A stretch of DNA of 47,500 bases from Neocallimastix lanati (nom. inval.) (Eukaryota; Neocallimastigomycota; Neocallimastigomycetes; Neocallimastigales; Neocallimastigaceae), in assembly GCA_016946835.1 (NCBI GenBank), contig JACVTC010000152.1, positions 1 through 47,500 on the forward strand, read 5' to 3'. The notes below the pieces were generated by a model that saw only the letters and a program-made list of their open reading frames with translations, had not been told where the DNA came from and did no database searches. Made by a program: the position numbers and the translations under genes. Position 1 is the first letter of the stretch. Every line of letters starts with the position of its first letter. This document shows positions 9,078 to 19,324 of this stretch, one piece after another.

Positions 9078-9089
9078 GCGGGGGCATCG
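9078..9089 (+). promoter_or_regulatory. Polypurine tract of the gypsy element
   Basis: GCGGGGGCATCG directly precedes the 3' LTR start TGATAAAG. The GGGGG run is very unusual in this A/T-rich DNA and fits the plus-strand primer site. It sits 12 nt after the pol stop. The copia element has a similar GGGGG tract at the same place. Confidence 0.8.
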
Positions 9090-10166
9090 TGATAAAGAAT
9101 GAAGTAATAAATTGATTCTTATTAAAAACCTTTTAATATAGTCAAGGTGAATTTTAAAATATTAATAAATTTATGTATTCTTTACATTAATAATTTTACT
9201 ATATTATTTGATCTGAAAATTTAAGTTTATACATAAAATTTAATTTAAATTTATGTTCATTCCTTATAAAGGTAAATTAAATTTATGAGAGTTTAGCAAT
9301 AACATAGTACTAATTACTTTTAGTATTATTTTTCTAAATAAGGAATAATTCCTGTATATAAACAACTTAAATAACTTTATCAATATTTCTGTCTTTCGAA
9401 TTAAGAAATAATTGAAATGAAAGAAATAAATAAAATAAAATTTTCTGTATTTAAAATTGTAAAAGATTTTTCATATATTAATAAATGTATTTTATTTTCT
9501 ATTATGTCATTCAAATTAATATATAAGATTACATATTAAATTAGTATCAAAATTAAGTTAAAGTATTCAATTTTATTGTAATACTGCTTCTCTTTTTTTT
9601 GTTTAATTCTTATCTATAATGCATCTTTTATATTATAGATTTATTTTGGTTAATTTGAATATTAGGAAATAATAAAATTTCTATTTATTACAATAAGGAA
9701 ATAATCAATAAGATTTAAAAATCTATTGTTTTTCCATCTCTTCAACTACTTCCAGAGGCTTTGCTACTTTTATATCTTCAAAAAGATATAAATTGACTAC
9801 CTTGGAACCCCTTTTTAGGAGAGAGAGAAAAAAAAAAAAAAAGAAAAAAAAATAGAAATAATAAAAATAAATAAATAAAAAAAAAAAATAAAATAAATAA
9901 ATAAAAATAATAATAAAAATAAAATAAAAATAAAATAAATAAATAAAAATAATAATAAAAATAAAATAAAAATAAAATAAATAAATAAAAATAATAATAA
10001 AAATAAAATAAAAATAAAATAAATAAATAAAAATAATAATAAAAATAAAATAAAAATTAAAATAAAAATATAATAAATAAATAAAAATTATTGTGAAAGA
10101 ATAAAATTTTTTTTTTGTGTTTTAATATTATATAATTTTTTTTTTTGAATTCCTCGAACCATAACA
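9090..10166 (+). repeat. 3' LTR of the gypsy element
   Basis: 1077 nt, from TGATAAAG to CATAACA. By eye it matches the 5' LTR base for base in the unique parts and differs in the number of 42-nt minisatellite units. It is followed by CTTTTGATAC; CTTT also precedes the 5' LTR. Confidence 0.95.
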
Positions 10167-10811
10167 CTTTTGATACAAGATGAAAAGAAAAATAATGATA
10201 TTTTAAAATTATTATTAAATTATATTAATTATATAAAGTTTGTAAAATATATAAAATTAATTATATAAAAATGATGAATTATATTAATTATAAATCATAT
10301 AAAATAATATTATTATAGTATAAAATTTAATTATTATAATATAAACTTTTATATTAATGTTTATATAAAATATAACAATTATGATTTAATATAGAGATAA
10401 TAATTATAAAAAAAAATATATAAAAATATTATAAAAAAAAAAATGTTTTTGTTAATGAATTATTGATATATGTTAATTAGTAATAGTTGATTTAATATAA
10501 GAAAAATGTTTTAATTAGTTAAGATAGTAGTTTAGTTATTAGTTTTAATAAAATTAGTTGTTTAAGTAATTAATTATAGAATATTATAATTAAATTATAA
10601 TTATTAATAGTTAATTAATATGATAAAAATAAAATAAAATAAAATAAAATAAAAATAAAATATTACAAAACAAATATCCTAAAATAAAAATTTTAAATAA
10701 TTAAATAAAATAATTAATATTATTATTAGAATATATAATTTAGTACAATTCCCCAGTGTAGCGCCCAAAACTATTATAAATACGAATATTTAAAATATAT
10801 CGTATCACTTT
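10167..10811. other. A/T-rich spacer between two gypsy LTR insertions
   Basis: No ORF, RNA gene or repeat boundary was recognised. The only base-composition feature is a short G/C-richer patch, CCCCAGTGTAGCGCCC, at about 10751-10766. The stretch ends in CACTTT, next to the LTR that starts at 10812. Confidence 0.6.
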
Positions 10812-11130
10812 TGATAAAGAATGAAGTAATAAATTGATTCTTATTAAAAACCTTTTAATATAGTCAAGGTGATTTTTAAAATATTAATAAATTTATGTAT
10901 TCTTTACATTAATAATTTTACTATATTATTTGATCTGAAAATTTAAGTTTATACATAAAATTTAATTTAAATTTATGTTCATTCCTTATAAAGGTAAATT
11001 AAATTTATGAGAGTTTAGCAATAACATAGTACTAATTACTTTTAGTATTATTTTTCTAAATAAGGAATAATTCCTGTATATAAACAACTTAAATAACTTT
11101 ATCAATATTTCTGTCTTTCGAATTAAGAAA

Positions 11131-11369
11131 TGTTAGAAATTAAGTTTAATATTACACAAGTATAAATAATATAAATAATATAATGTATATAGTATAAAAT
11201 AGATATATGAGCTAGCGTACGTAATAGTGGCGTAAAATAAGTCATATGATATATGTAATAAATGTATGTGAATCATGTGTAAATGTAATAGTATAAAATA
11301 CATGTAAAATTAAAATTTAATATATGTACACCTTTGATATTTATTAATAAAGTTATATATTTCACAACA
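11131..11369 (+). repeat. 5' LTR of the copia element
   Basis: 239 nt, TG to CA. It contains TATAAAA at 11193-11199 as a possible TATA box, and AATAAA at 11346-11351, 18 nt before its end, as a possible polyadenylation signal. No difference from the copy at 16687-16925 was seen. Confidence 0.95.
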
Positions 11370-11390
11370 GATTAAGAGTCTCAATGACTC
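11370..11390 (+). promoter_or_regulatory. Copia primer-binding site matching a lysine tRNA anticodon arm
   Basis: The LTR is followed at once by GATTAAGAGTCTC. Its reverse complement GAGACTCTTAATC contains CTCTTAA, the anticodon loop of a Lys(CUU) tRNA, flanked by stem-like bases. This suggests priming by an internal tRNA end, as Drosophila copia does with a 5' half of initiator Met tRNA. The 18-nt block TAAGAGTCTCAATGACTC (11373-11390) recurs exactly at 46267-46284, at the equivalent place of a decayed relative. Confidence 0.65.
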
Positions 11391-11450
11391 TAAGTGTACT
11401 AGAAGAGTTATAGTAAAGTTTAAAGAGGTTTTAATTTTGATTAATTTTAA

Positions 11451-11452
<2 letters not shown>

Positions 11453-11485
<33 letters not shown>
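11453..11485 (+). repeat. A tract touching the copia gag start codon
   Basis: A run of 33 A residues leads directly into the gag ATG at 11486, whose A makes the 34th. The leader from LTR end to ATG is only 116 nt. A homopolymeric A leader would be unstructured at the start codon. The gypsy element has a comparable tract upstream of its gag. Confidence 0.85.
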
Positions 11486-11488
<3 letters not shown>

Positions 11489-12475
11489 TCCGAAGTCTTA
11501 AAAACAAAAGATCAGCTAAATAGCTCTAATTTTAAGTTGTGGAAACAACAATTGTATTTATTATTAAGGAGATTTAATTTAACGGATTATCTTAATAGTG
11601 TCAAAATTGAAAAAGTGGATGGTTCCACTTTAAAGGAAGAAGAAAAACAAAATTTAATTCTAGTGGATGACACTATAAACACTTATTATAAAAAAGGAAC
11701 AAAAAGTGAGGTCCTCAAAAATGATGCTAAGGTCAAGGAAATTATTTTAAATAGTATTAATGAAGAACTAGCATCCAGTATAGATTTCATATCTGGTACA
11801 GCATATGAAATCTATAGGATGATAGTAAACCTAAATTTAAGTGATGAAAAGGATAGAATTGAGGAAATTAAAGATTCCCTTAATCACTCAAAATACGACC
11901 CAGAAAGTGATCCATCGTTGTCCATATTTATCTCTAATATGAATTTAAAGTTTAAGGAACTTGAAAATCTCGGAGAAAAACTAGAATTTAAGGAAAAATT
12001 TATTTATCTATTTAATGCTATGCCAGAAGAATTAACTATAAAAACAAATTTAATAGACCTACAAACGGACTGGGAAGATACTACCAAAAAGTTAATTGAA
12101 AGGGTACAGCTACTAAAAAGAGTAAAAGAAAAGAAAGAAAAATCGGAAAATATTGTTTCAAATCTTAATACGCCAAATGTTCAAAGTAATTATACCAATA
12201 AAAACTATAGTAATAATAATAATAAATATAATAATAGAAATTATAAAAATAATATTGAATGTTGGAGTTGTGGTAAAAAAGGTCACTATCAAAGTGAATG
12301 TAATAATAGAAAGAATTTTAATAAAAATAATAATAACAATTATTACAAATATAATAAAAATAAATTTAATAATAATAGAAATAATAATAAAAATTATAAT
12401 AATAATAAATATTACAAAAATGATAAAAACTATGATGGGAGGCGAAACGCGTTGCCTAAACAGCACAGTAAATGA
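11486..12475 (+). CDS. gag: Gag protein of the copia element
   Basis: A 329-residue capsid/nucleocapsid protein. The ATG at 11486 follows the A tract, with A at -3. The N-terminal half (LNSSNFKLWKQQLYLLLRR, residues about 11-29) matches the Gag start of copia-type elements, where a conserved Trp lies in the first helix. Residues about 75-210 are helical and charged, UBN2-like in style. A CCHC zinc knuckle, CWSCGKKGHYQSEC, sits at about residues 259-272. The tail is almost only Asn, Lys and Tyr, then GRRNALPKQHSK and TGA at 12473-12475. Pol lies in the +1 frame and overlaps this low-complexity tail. Rare codons GGG AGG CGA near the end are candidates for the shift. Confidence 0.92.
12437..12443 (+). 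promoter_or_regulatory. Candidate +1 frameshift site between copia gag and pol
   Basis: Gag (frame 2) and pol (frame 3) overlap, so a +1 shift is needed. In a tail written almost only in A/T codons, gag suddenly uses GGG AGG CGA AAC GCG at 12437-12451. GGG AGG C resembles the Ty1 signal CTT AGG C, where a slow AGG codon lets the P-site tRNA slip by one; here GGG could re-pair on GGA. The exact site is inferred; any position up to the TGA at 12473 is possible because the pol frame is open far upstream. Confidence 0.4.
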
Positions 12476-15400
12476 AGTAAATAAACAAGATAAACACAGA
12501 GAATACTTTTTCAAAGACTATAATGATGCGTATAATATTGAAACAGGTAATGCATCAAGAAGTATTCTCCCATTCAACAAACCATCTTATTTTAAAGAAA
12601 ATAAAAATAAACAAAATAAAAAATTAAATGATAATAATAAAAATAAATTAACCAGAAATATTAGTACATGGACACTAGATTCTGGCACCACATACCATAT
12701 GATATGTGATCCAAATCTATTATCAAATTATAAAAAACACAATCGGAGAATTTATTTCGCCAATGGTGAATACGTTAAGTGCAGAGGAATAGGTACTTAC
12801 ATAGGTTATATAAATGACAACAAAATTACTCTTAAAAATGTATTGTATGTTCCCTCATTCAAGAAAAATTTACTCTCAGTAGACTGTTTATCCGAACAAG
12901 GATACAAAACTGTTTTTTGTAAAAGAAATAATAAAAATTGTGTAATATTATTTAATAGTAAAAATAATAGAATCTGTACAACATATTCAAATTATTCCAG
13001 AACTTATATTATTTGGACTTCCAAGAATAAAATAAATTTTTATAATAATGATATCAATTGTAATAATGCCAATAGTGAAGAAGAGGAAAGTCTCTACGTA
13101 TGGCATAGACGTTTGGGACATTATAATCTAGGAACACTTAGGAAAACATTAAAAAGAATATATATAAAATGTAAATGCAAGACGTGTGCGAAAACAAAAT
13201 TAAAAAATTTCCCACATTACCCCTCAGATAGTCGCGCTACTGAACCATTTGAATTGGTTCATATGGACACTGTTACTATTAATAGTAGGTCCATGTATGG
13301 AAATAAATACTTTGTTTCTATTTTAGATGATTACACTCGTTTTGGTTGGGTCTTATTTATCAAATCCAAACGTGATGTTTTTAACGCCTTTTTAAATTGG
13401 TATAATAACATTAAAAACATATTTAATAAAAATATTAAAAGATTACGGACTGACAATGGAACAGAGTTTACTAACAATAAAATTATAGAGTTTTGTAATA
13501 TTAATGGAATTACACATGAGTTTTCTGTCCCTTACGAACCTCAACAAAATGGACGTATCGAAAGGTTACACGGTTCTCTCCTTCCAAATGCTAGAGCGAT
13601 GTTAGAGGATGCCCGCCTTAATCATGTTTTCTGGGAGGATGCCATTAGGACAGCTAACTATATCCACAATAGGATGCCACATAGAGGTATTGATAATAAT
13701 GTTCCGTATGAACTTCTTTATAATGAAAAAGTCGATTATTCAAGGTTTAGAGTCTTTGGTTGTCAAGTCTTTTTCCTTGTCCCTAAACAGTTTAGAAATA
13801 AATTAACTAACTCTTCCCTCCCAGGTATCTTTCTTGGATACGATACCAACCCAACTGCTTATAGGATTTTTGATATCACTAATAATAAAGTTGTTATTTC
13901 TCGTTCTGTTGTATTTTTTGAAGATATTCCTGGTAATGGTTCTGCTCCTCCTTCTCCTCCGGATTTAATAAATTTCACTCCTTATTATGAAATCGGGGGA
14001 AGTAATGATGATGAAGACGTTGTAGACTTTGAGGACAATAACGTAAATGATAAAAGTATAAATGAAAATAATAACAATATGGAAAATAGTACAAACAATA
14101 ATGTAGATAATAATAATAATATGAACAACAACATAAATGATAATATAAATGGGTACACAAACTATTACTACAATAATTTAGATTATCCACCTCCTAATAA
14201 TTTATATTATTATAATCCATATGCATTTGTAAATTATCCAAATAATTTCCAAAATCATTATGCTCCAAATCAATATAATTTAAATCCATATAATAATTTA
14301 AATTATTGTATTCCTCCAAATTATTATAATTATACAGCACAAAACTTTCCCTCTCCTGTTTTAAATTCTCAGAATGGACATCCCATAAATTACCAAAATC
14401 TAAACGTTTCTAATAATTCAAATATTAATCAAAATAATTTAAATCAATTAAATTCAAATGATGTAGACCATTTAAATCAAAATAATTTAAACAATAATTC
14501 AAATCAAAATAATTCAGACAATAATGATCAATTTAACTCGAACAATTTAAATCAAGGTAATTTAAATAATTTAAATCAAGTTATTTCGAACAACAATTTA
14601 AAACAAGGCAGTCCAAATGACAACTTAAATCAAGCAATTCAAAATGATAATGTTAACAAGAATAATAGAAACAACTTAAATGACCAAACTAATTCAATTA
14701 ATAATGTAAACAATATCAATAATGTAAACCAGTTAACTCAAAATAATTCGAAATATAATAATACTAGGGTAGAAGAAATAATCAGTAAAATACCAAGAAT
14801 TACAGATAATGGAGATTATAATAAGCGTGATGGAAAATCAATTGATTTAAATAATTTAACGAATAGAAATAATAATTCAAGCTCAACATCTGGAAATTCT
14901 AATGCGGAAATTAACCAAAATATAAACAAACAAAACATAAATAAACCATATGCAAGTAAATCAAATGTAAGTACTTCGGATAATATGAATAAAGATAAAG
15001 AAAGTATTTTATCTAAAAGAAAACATGTTGAAGAAATGAATGAAGAAGAATTAAATGATAGGAATGAAAGTAATAATTATAAGAAAAGGAGAGCAAGTAA
15101 TTATTATAATTTAGTTGCATTAAATTGTAGTGAAATGGAATTACCGTTACCAAACTCGTATAAAGATATATTTGATAGACCTGATAAAGAGGAATGGTTA
15201 AAGGCAATTGAAACTGAATTAAATAACATGAAGGATATGGAAGTGTACACACTTGTTAAAGAAATTCCAAAAGGAAAGAATATAATTTCAGCTAAGTGGG
15301 TATTTAGCTATAAGAGAAATGACGTAGGTATAATTATAAGATTTAAGGCGAGGTTAGTTGCTCGCGGTTTTACTCAAATTTATGGAATAGACTATATAGA

Positions 15401-16673
15401 AACATTCTCACCTACTTTAAAGCAAGATTCGTTAAGAGTCATTATAGCAATTTCAATTTATTATGGTTTTGAAATTTATCAAATTGATATTAAAGCGGCA
15501 TATTTAAATGCTGACTTAGAGGAAGAATTATATATGGAAATACCTGAAGGTAGTGAAGATTATGGTAAAGGCTATTGGAAGTTGAACAAAGCGATTTATG
15601 GCTTAAAACAAGCTGGTCGTATGTGGAATAATAAATTAGATAGTGTTCTTACTGAAATAGGTTTTGAAAGATTAAAGAGCGAACCATGTGTTTATATATT
15701 GAAAGATAAGAATAAGAATATTATTTGTATAATTGCTATTTATGTTGATGATATCCTAATTTCTGGAAAGAAAAGTGTTATAGATAGAATTAAATTAGAA
15801 ATTAAAGACAAATTCAATTTAAGTGACTTAGGAATGGTTGATTTCATAGTAGGAATCAAATTTATTAAATGCAAGGATGGTTATATTATGCATCAAATAC
15901 AATATTTAAATGATATCTTAGATAGATTTGACATTGATAAATACAATGCGATATCAAATATGATGTATACTGAAAATGAGAAATTAAGAGAAACAAAGTT
16001 TGATAAAACTACATATATGCAGGCTGTAGGATGCTTACTATATTTAGCTATGGGAACAAGACCAGATATTATGTATGCGACAAGTAAAGCTACTAGAAAG
16101 AATCAAGATCCTACTCTCGAAGATTGGATGAATGTTATCAAGATTTTTAGATACTTAAAAGGTACAAAACATTATGGTTTAAAGATTACTAAAGACATTA
16201 ATATAAGAGTATATGTAGACGCAGATCTAGGTGGTGATAGAGAGACAAAAAGATCAACTACTGGTTTCGTAATATTTATGGGTTCAGCTCCTGTGACATG
16301 GTATTCAAAGTTGCAACACTGCGTAGCTATATCTACCGCTGAAAGTGAATATTATAGTCTGAATGAATGTGCTTTGAAATGTATGTGGTTAAGAAATTTA
16401 CTGAATGAATTAGGCATAAAAATTGATTGTATAACAATTAACATTGATAATAGAGCTGCAATTTATAATAGTAAGAATGAAACAATTAATCCAAAATCAA
16501 GACACATAGATTTGAGATATCATAAAATAAGAGAATTGATAAAAGAAGATAAAATAGACCTCAAGTATATCAAATCACAATACAATATTGCAGACGGTTT
16601 TACCAAATACCTTAATGGTACTTTAACGAAAAAATTCAAGAACTCTTTACTATACAAAATTTATGAATATTAA
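12440..16673 (+). CDS. pol: Pol polyprotein (PR-IN-RT-RNase H) of the copia element
   Basis: The frame is open from 12153, but the part overlapping gag is low-complexity shadow; the real product is a Gag-Pol fusion. Protease: WTLDSGTTYHM (about 12670) with D-S-G. Integrase: finger HRRLGH with CKCKTC (about 13105-13185), then catalytic Asp in HMDTV, Asp in RTDNGTEF and Glu in NGRIERLHG. A long Asn-, Gln- and Tyr-rich linker (about 14035-15000) precedes a basic pair, KRK and KKRR (about 15017-15090), like the bipartite nuclear signal of Ty1 integrase. RT: AKWVFSYK, QIDIKAAYLNA, YGLKQAGRMW and YVDDILIS (about 15739). RNase H: YVDADLGGD, STAESEYY and SRHIDLRYHKIRE. The frame is intact to TAA at 16671-16673. 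Confidence 0.95.
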
Positions 16674-16677
16674 ACTT

Positions 16678-16686
16678 ACGGGGGAA
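16678..16686 (+). promoter_or_regulatory. Polypurine tract of the copia element
   Basis: ACGGGGGAA immediately precedes the 3' LTR start TGTTAG, four bases after the pol stop codon. The G run is exceptional for this sequence and fits the plus-strand priming site. Confidence 0.8.
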
Positions 16687-16925
16687 TGTTAGAAATTAAG
16701 TTTAATATTACACAAGTATAAATAATATAAATAATATAATGTATATAGTATAAAATAGATATATGAGCTAGCGTACGTAATAGTGGCGTAAAATAAGTCA
16801 TATGATATATGTAATAAATGTATGTGAATCATGTGTAAATGTAATAGTATAAAATACATGTAAAATTAAAATTTAATATATGTACACCTTTGATATTTAT
16901 TAATAAAGTTATATATTTCACAACA
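16687..16925 (+). repeat. 3' LTR of the copia element
   Basis: 239 nt, matching 11131-11369 at every base compared. It is followed by AGAAA, the target duplication, and then the resumed gypsy LTR (TAATTGAAATG). Confidence 0.95.
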
Positions 16926-17635
16926 AGAAATAATTGAAATGAAAGAAATAAATAAAATAAAATTTTCTGTATTTAAAATTGTAAAAGATTTTTCATATAT
17001 TAATAAATGTATTTTATTTTCTATTATGTCATTCAAATTAATATATAAGATTACATATTAAATTAGTATCAAAATTAAGTTAAAGTATTCAATTTTATTG
17101 TAATACTACTTCTCTTTTTTTTTGTTTAATTCTTATCTATAATGCATCTTTTATATTATAGATTTATTTTGGTTAATTTGAATATTAGGAAATAATAAAA
17201 TTTCTATTTATTACAATAAGGAAATAATCAATAAGATTTAAAAATTTATTGTTTTTCCATCTCTTCAACTACTTCCAGAGGCTTTGCTACTTTTATATCT
17301 TCAAAAAGATATAAATTGACTACCTTGGAACCTCTTTTTAGGGGAGAGAAAAAAAAAAAGAAAAAAAATAGAAATAATAAAAATAAATAAATAAATAAAA
17401 AAAATAAATAAAAATAAATAAAAATAATAATAAAAATAAAATAAAAATAAAATAAATAAATAAAAATAAAATAAAAATAAAATAAATAAATAAAAATAAT
17501 AATAAAAATAAAATAGAAATTAAAATAAAAATATAATAAATAAATAAAAATTATTGTGAAAGAATAAAATTTTTTTTTTTTGTGTTTTAATATTATATAA
17601 TTTTTTTTTTGAATTCCTCGAACCATAACACTTTG

Positions 17636-19324
17636 TGTAAGAAATTACTTATAAAATTAATTATAAATAATTTCTTAACTACAATGTTGAAATTATAACT
17701 GAATTGAAATCTCAATTTCAGTTATTTACATTTCAATAATTAAAAATATTATTTATTTAATTATAAATAATATATATATTTAAATAATTAATAATTAATA
17801 TAAATTCTTGTTTAATATTTAAAGGGTTATCTTAGGCCTAATAATTCTGAGAATATTAATAAATAAGGTTTATATTAATAATTAATTTCAATGATACATT
17901 TGACGTCACGTGTATTTTATTTATATTATGTTTTTATATATGTTTAGAACATATCTATATTAAATTCAATTATTCAAATTAATTATATAATTAAATTTAT
18001 CCTTATATTTTATTATTATTTATATTACTATATTATTACTATCTTATAATTAAATATTATTATTATGTAACTTACAAAGTATAAAAGAAAGATGTAAAAA
18101 TCTATCTTTTATGTTCTTTGTAAGGTTATTGTAAAATTACCTTAATAGTAATATATTATAGATATTTTATTATTAAATAAAATCAATAAATTTAAAATCA
18201 AATTAATTTGATAATTCTAATTATCAAAGTTTATTATAAATAAATTTTTATTAAACTAAACATTTAAATATTTATTATTATTATATATCTATATAGTATA
18301 TTACTATATAGACATATCGACTTAGTGAATATTTTTATTAAAACATATTATTTTATTTAAATTTAAATTATAAATTATATCAAAATCTTAACAAATATTA
18401 GCTCTAACTGCTAATATTAAAGGGTTAGAAAAGAATCATACTTACCTATGGTTCTTTCTAATTTTCGAGTTTATTATAACGAATTATAATAGACGAAACA
18501 CTAAAATTGATAAAGAAAAGTTTTAATTATAAAATCTGTTTTATTAAAATAATTTGTTTTATTATTTATTAGAAATTTTAAATGTTAAAACTATTGTTAT
18601 TATTATTATATTATAATTGTTATAATAATAATTCTTGATTTCTCAAAGAGAACTCAAGAGCCTTATTTATACTTTTTTGTCAAAATAAGGTTAAAATCAA
18701 GAGGGGTTCTAATCTTAACAAATCTCTTATCTAGGAAAAGACTAGAAGAAAAACCTAGATAAGTTTTTTGATCGATATTCTATCCATATCGATCATCGCG
18801 TTAATTAAGTAAAACCGATTACTTTTAAGAAGTAATTGGAAAAACCTTAATTAACCGATTACTTAATCTAATATAATGATCGAAAATAAAAGAATAAAAT
18901 AATGAAAATTATTTCGATCATAAAATTTAAAATTTAATCTATTTAGTTCTATTTTATAGAACTTTACATAAAAAATATAAAACAATACATTAATAATAAA
19001 ATACATGATTAATACAATACGGAATACATGATAGAATACAGAATAGTGTTTTAGTTTATGATTTAATAAGTGAGAGAAAACTAAAACTAATAAATTTAAT
19101 AATTAAGTGAATAATTAAATAAATTTAATATTATTTTAAATGTATAAAAATTATTTAATTAAATAAATTTTTAATATTAAACTAAATAAAATTTTAATAT
19201 ATAATTAAATAAATTATTAATTATAATTAGGTGTATAAATGAAATATGAGTTAAATAAAAGTTAAATTATTTATAACCTAAGAAAATATAATTATTTTGT
19301 TAAAAATAATTATAGATTCTTACA
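17636..19324 (+). mobile_element. Solo LTR of a third family with inverted-repeat ends
   Basis: It begins TGTAAGAA and ends TTCTTACA, an exact 8-bp terminal inverted repeat with TG/CA ends, and spans 1689 nt. Flanks CTTTG and ATTTG are a 4-of-5 imperfect target duplication. Inside are TTATTTATAC (about 18663-18672) as promoter-like motif and three successive hairpins at 18726-18855. The middle shares homology with the minus strand of 118-430, which has the same hairpins in the same order. The orientation (promoter, then hairpins) suggests plus strand. No ORF is present. It lies between the split gypsy LTR and the broken chromovirus, but its orientation is opposite to the latter, so it is probably unrelated to it. 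Confidence 0.6.
18726..18855 (+). ncRNA. Three-hairpin module in the solo LTR
   Basis: Hairpin 1 pairs CTTATCTAG (18726-18734) with CTAGATAAG (18755-18763). Hairpin 2 pairs GATCGATAT (18770-18778) with ATATCGATC (18786-18794). Hairpin 3 pairs GTTAATTAAG (18800-18809) with CTTAATTAAC (18846-18855), enclosing CCGATTACTT/AGTAATTGG. The module starts about 60 nt after the TATTTATA motif, so it would lie near the RNA 5' end. The left-edge LTR has equivalents with changed but still paired stems. Confidence 0.65.

Larger units (their letters stand above)
1183..10166 (+). mobile_element. Complete Ty3/gypsy LTR retrotransposon
   Basis: A full element: 5' LTR 1183-2279, primer-binding site 2287-2303, structured leader to 3910, gag 3911-4870, pol entered by a -1 frameshift at 4858-4864 and ending at 9066, polypurine tract 9078-9089, 3' LTR 9090-10166. 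The domain order PR-RT-RNaseH-IN is that of Ty3/gypsy (Metaviridae). The LTRs start TG and end CA. The flanks share CTTT (1179-1182 and 10167-10170), a short target duplication. All reading frames are open, and the two LTRs look identical outside a length-variable minisatellite, so the insertion appears recent and the element may be competent. No chromodomain is seen; a GPY/F-like end is present. Confidence 0.95.
11131..16925 (+). mobile_element. Complete Ty1/copia LTR retrotransposon
   Basis: A 5795-bp element with 239-bp LTRs (11131-11369 and 16687-16925) that appear identical, starting TGTTAGAAAT and ending TTCACAACA. It is flanked by the 5-bp duplication AGAAA (11126-11130 and 16926-16930). 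Internal order is primer site, gag, pol (PR-IN-RT-RNaseH) and GGGGG polypurine tract, the Ty1/copia (Pseudoviridae) order. Gag and pol are uninterrupted, so it is a very recent and possibly active insertion, younger than the gypsy LTR it split. Confidence 0.96.
10812..17630 (+). mobile_element. Solo LTR of the same gypsy family, split by a copia element
   Basis: The left part (10812-11130) matches 1183-1501 and the right part (16926-17630) continues the same LTR to CATAACA. With the copia element and one copy of its AGAAA duplication removed, a single LTR remains, with no gag or pol. It is flanked by CTTT on both sides (10808-10811 and 17631-17634). Small differences (for example GATTTTT for GAATTTT near 10871) and a shorter minisatellite separate it from the LTRs of the full element. 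Confidence 0.9.

Noticed and set aside
12158-12514. 118-codon minus-strand ORF
   Set aside because: Antisense of the Asn codon-rich gag tail of the copia element.
17246-17626. 126-codon minus-strand ORF
   Set aside because: It is the complement of the LTR minisatellite, rich in Phe, Ile and Tyr with no domain.
17636-19324. 3' LTR of the minus-strand chromovirus
   Set aside because: No polypurine tract precedes it on the minus strand, and the promoter and hairpins run on the plus strand.
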